DNA of 7,013 nucleotides from SAR202 cluster bacterium (lineage in GTDB: Bacteria; Chloroflexota; Dehalococcoidia; UBA3495), in the NCBI GenBank assembly GCA_009392075.1, contig VFHG01000144.1, forward strand, positions 1 to 7,013. Reading direction: 5' to 3'. The position numbers and the translations under genes were made by a program. The notes under the pieces are model-generated. The model was not told the origin of the DNA. It saw only the letters and a list, made by a program, of their open reading frames with translations, and did not search any database. Below are positions 5,303 through 7,013 of the stretch, piece by piece (positions within the stretch are counted from its first letter, which is position 1; each line of letters starts with the position of its first letter).

Positions 5303-6430
5303 ATGTTAGAAACCGAGATACTAAAACGAGGCGACGATTCAGGAAACGGGACCCTCATAAAATACACCTCGGCCACCGGAGCCGTGATCAAGGCCATAGG
5401 CGTTCCTCTGTCTTGGAAATCGACTCTGGGACCGACATGGTGCTACGTGATCGAGGGAGACGACCTAACGCTGGTAGACCCAGGCTGTTACGGCTCTCTG
5501 AGCTATCTGGAGCAGGGATTGAAGGCGCTTGGACGGTCGTTGACTGACGTGGCCCGCATCGTTGTGAGCCACGGACACATGGACCATGACGGCAGTTGCC
5601 CTCCGGTGATTCGGAAGAGCGGCGCAGAGCTCTGGGCCCACGAGATGTACGGCTTCATGCTGCAGGCTGACCGCGGCGACGTTGAACGAGGTTGGCGCAG
5701 AGAAGTTCAGGGGTTCGAAGCCTTCGAGCATTCAGAGACGATGACCAGGGCCATGGAGCACCGGGAACTCAACCATGATCTGGTCCTGGACCACCCAGTT
5801 ACTGACAACCTCCAAGCCGGCGGACTCACCTTCTATCACACCCCCGGCCACTCCCCGGATGAACTGTGCATCAAGTTCGACCAGGTGCTGTTCTCAGGAG
5901 ACCATATCCTGCCCCTAATCACACCTCATCCATCGGTAGCCATGAGTTACAACTCGTTTCAGGCGAAGCTTCCGTCCGCGTACCGCGGTGAAAACGAGAT
6001 CTACGGTCTAAAAGCCCTGCTCACGTCTTTGAAACGGATGGCCGAGTTGGATGGGAATCTAACTGTGCTGCCAGCTCACAGAGCGTTCTTCCGAGGTCAG
6101 TTCAATCCCATCGGTGTGGGGAGGGCCACGGAGATATTGGAACACCACCGTAACCGCTGCCATGAATTGACCGATGTGATGAAGTCCGGACCCAAAGAAT
6201 TGGTCGCGATTACCCGCGAATATTTTTCCAACCGGGAGCTGGAAGAGCAGAACTTCTTTTTGGCGTTCACCGAGGTCATGGCCCACATAGAGTTGATGCA
6301 AGAAGCCGGAGACATTTCCACACATGGCAATGTCTCCAGCGGAAACGCGTGGAGCAACGGCCTAGGACCCAACGTCCTGATCAGTTGGGATGGGACCGAT
6401 AATTTCTCCGGCTTGATCGACGGCTTATAA
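5303..6430 (+). CDS. Metallo-beta-lactamase-fold hydrolase with C-terminal winged-helix-like domain (LACTB2-like architecture)
   Basis: The 375 residues begin with an MBL fold: strands around WCYVIEGDDLTLVDPG (46-61), the zinc motif H90-G-H92-M-D94-H95, further metal ligands H183 (TPGHSPDE) and D200 (SGDH), and H259 (LPAH) at the end of the domain. All metal ligands are present, so an active dinuclear hydrolase is likely. Residues about 272-338 are helical, with VAITREYF and AHIELMQEAGDIS, which resembles the winged-helix domain behind the MBL fold in LACTB2-type proteins. The last 37 residues match nothing I recognise. Substrates in this superfamily range from thioesters and lactones to RNA, so none is assigned. 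Start choice is uncertain: ATG 5303 has CGGGGA only 3 bases upstream, while a TTG at 5288 has GGGGA 8 bases upstream and would add five residues. No signal peptide is seen. Confidence 0.85.
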   Translation: MLETEILKRGDDSGNGTLIKYTSATGAVIKAIGVPLSWKSTLGPTWCYVIEGDDLTLVDPGCYGSLSYLEQGLKALGRSLTDVARIVVSHGHMDHDGSCPPVIRKSGAELWAHEMYGFMLQADRGDVERGWRREVQGFEAFEHSETMTRAMEHRELNHDLVLDHPVTDNLQAGGLTFYHTPGHSPDELCIKFDQVLFSGDHILPLITPHPSVAMSYNSFQAKLPSAYRGENEIYGLKALLTSLKRMAELDGNLTVLPAHRAFFRGQFNPIGVGRATEILEHHRNRCHELTDVMKSGPKELVAITREYFSNRELEEQNFFLAFTEVMAHIELMQEAGDISTHGNVSSGNAWSNGLGPNVLISWDGTDNFSGLIDGL

Positions 6431-6439
6431 CCGGCCGGC

Positions 6440-7013
6440 CTACCCCTCTTTCATCCAATCGGCCACCCGCTCACCGATCATTATGGTGGTGGAGTTGGTG
6501 TTGGCCCGCACCACATTTGGCATAACCGACGCGTCCGCCACTCTGATGTTCTCCATCCCGTGAACCCGGCAGTATTGATCCACCACGGCGCCCTTATCCG
6601 AAGCCGGGCCCAACTTGCAGGTGCCTGAGATGTGGGTGGTGTTCACCGTGATCTGGAGCATCCAATCGTCCAGCGTGTCGTCAGACTTGATATCCGCCTC
6701 TTTGGGCTCTAAGCGTTGGTCGATGATGTCCTTGTACATAGGGTGTTCCACCAGGTCCATCGCCAAGCGGACGGCTTCCCGCAGCCGCTCCCGGTCCCAG
6801 GCGTCCTCCAGATAGCGGTAGTTCAGGTGAGGTTGGACGGTCGGGTCGCCGGAGGCAAGGGTCAGCTCACCGAAACCGTTGGCCAACTCCAAGACACAGG
6901 TGAAGCGCACGCCCTCTTGCTCGTAGGGGTCGGGCGCGCCGATGGGCGAGGAGAAGGCAGACGGCAGGATCTGCATATCATTCCGGTCTTCCGAGCCGGT
7001 GGCGGTGTACCGC
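6440..7013 (-). CDS. GMC-family FAD-dependent oxidoreductase, C-terminal part (5' end beyond the window)
   Basis: The frame is open through the window end at 7013 and stops at TAG 6442-6440, giving 190 visible residues. They match the C-terminal GMC domain: RYTATGSEDRNDMQI and PSAFSSPIG near the visible start, LNYRYLEDAWDRERLREA in the middle, the catalytic histidine in HISGTCKLG (about visible residue 127), then VVDQYCRVHG, IRVADASVMP and NTNSTTIMIGERVADWM, whose NTN supplies the second catalytic residue. GMC enzymes oxidise alcohols (choline, aliphatic alcohols, sugars and others) using FAD. The N-terminal FAD-binding GxGxxG lies outside the window, and substrate specificity cannot be read from this end. 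The gene converges on the MBL hydrolase gene, with 9 bases between stop codons. Confidence 0.92.
   Translation of the reverse strand, partial: RYTATGSEDRNDMQILPSAFSSPIGAPDPYEQEGVRFTCVLELANGFGELTLASGDPTVQPHLNYRYLEDAWDRERLREAVRLAMDLVEHPMYKDIIDQRLEPKEADIKSDDTLDDWMLQITVNTTHISGTCKLGPASDKGAVVDQYCRVHGMENIRVADASVMPNVVRANTNSTTIMIGERVADWMKEG

Noticed and set aside
6431..6439. CCGGCCGG palindrome between the MBL and GMC stop codons
   Set aside because: Short, GC-rich and without a T-run; such palindromes are common by chance at this base composition.
1..7013. CRISPR arrays, insertion sequences, phage genes or a defence system
   Set aside because: No spaced direct repeats, transposase-like or nuclease-like frames were seen. 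Every sizeable coding frame is accounted for by ordinary metabolic families or the regulator relic.

Overview
The window looks like a stretch of chromosome from an uncultured, probably marine, bacterium. The best guess is Chloroflexota, SAR202-like. This rests on the type of genes present: a TPR-plus-LuxR regulator relic, a secreted beta-sandwich repeat domain, a stand-alone ALS-like ThDP enzyme and a GMC flavoenzyme. It is inference from remembered family resemblance, not a database match. I see no phage, IS, CRISPR or plasmid features.

Layout. Bases 1-252 hold the C-terminal end of a probable surface protein. A near-consensus sigma-70 promoter (368-396) then drives tRNA-Asp(GTC) at 433-508. 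On the minus strand, 548-1178 is the decayed 3' end of a LuxR-type regulator gene, with two frameshifts, one internal stop and no N-terminal part. A complete minus-strand ThDP-dependent enzyme gene (1317-2972) is transcribed away from a eukaryotic-type glutamine synthetase gene, glnII (3259-4263). The roughly 290 bp between them carries a good glnII promoter. A strong hairpin terminator (4290-4330) lies between glnII and the convergent gene nadX (4353-5156, minus), and its form allows it to serve both. A metallo-beta-lactamase-fold hydrolase (5303-6430, plus) diverges from nadX. It runs head-on, with a 9 bp gap, into the 3' end of a GMC oxidoreductase gene that leaves the window at 7013.

How the genes work together. 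Genes alternate in direction and are mostly single transcription units, so there is no operon to argue for a shared pathway. Two products touch nitrogen assimilation: glutamine synthetase, and an aspartate dehydrogenase-like enzyme usually tied to NAD biosynthesis. The rest look like independent catabolic or housekeeping enzymes. I found no convincing new multi-gene system. The points most worth a second look are the altered catalytic positions of the ThDP enzyme and the eroding regulator gene.
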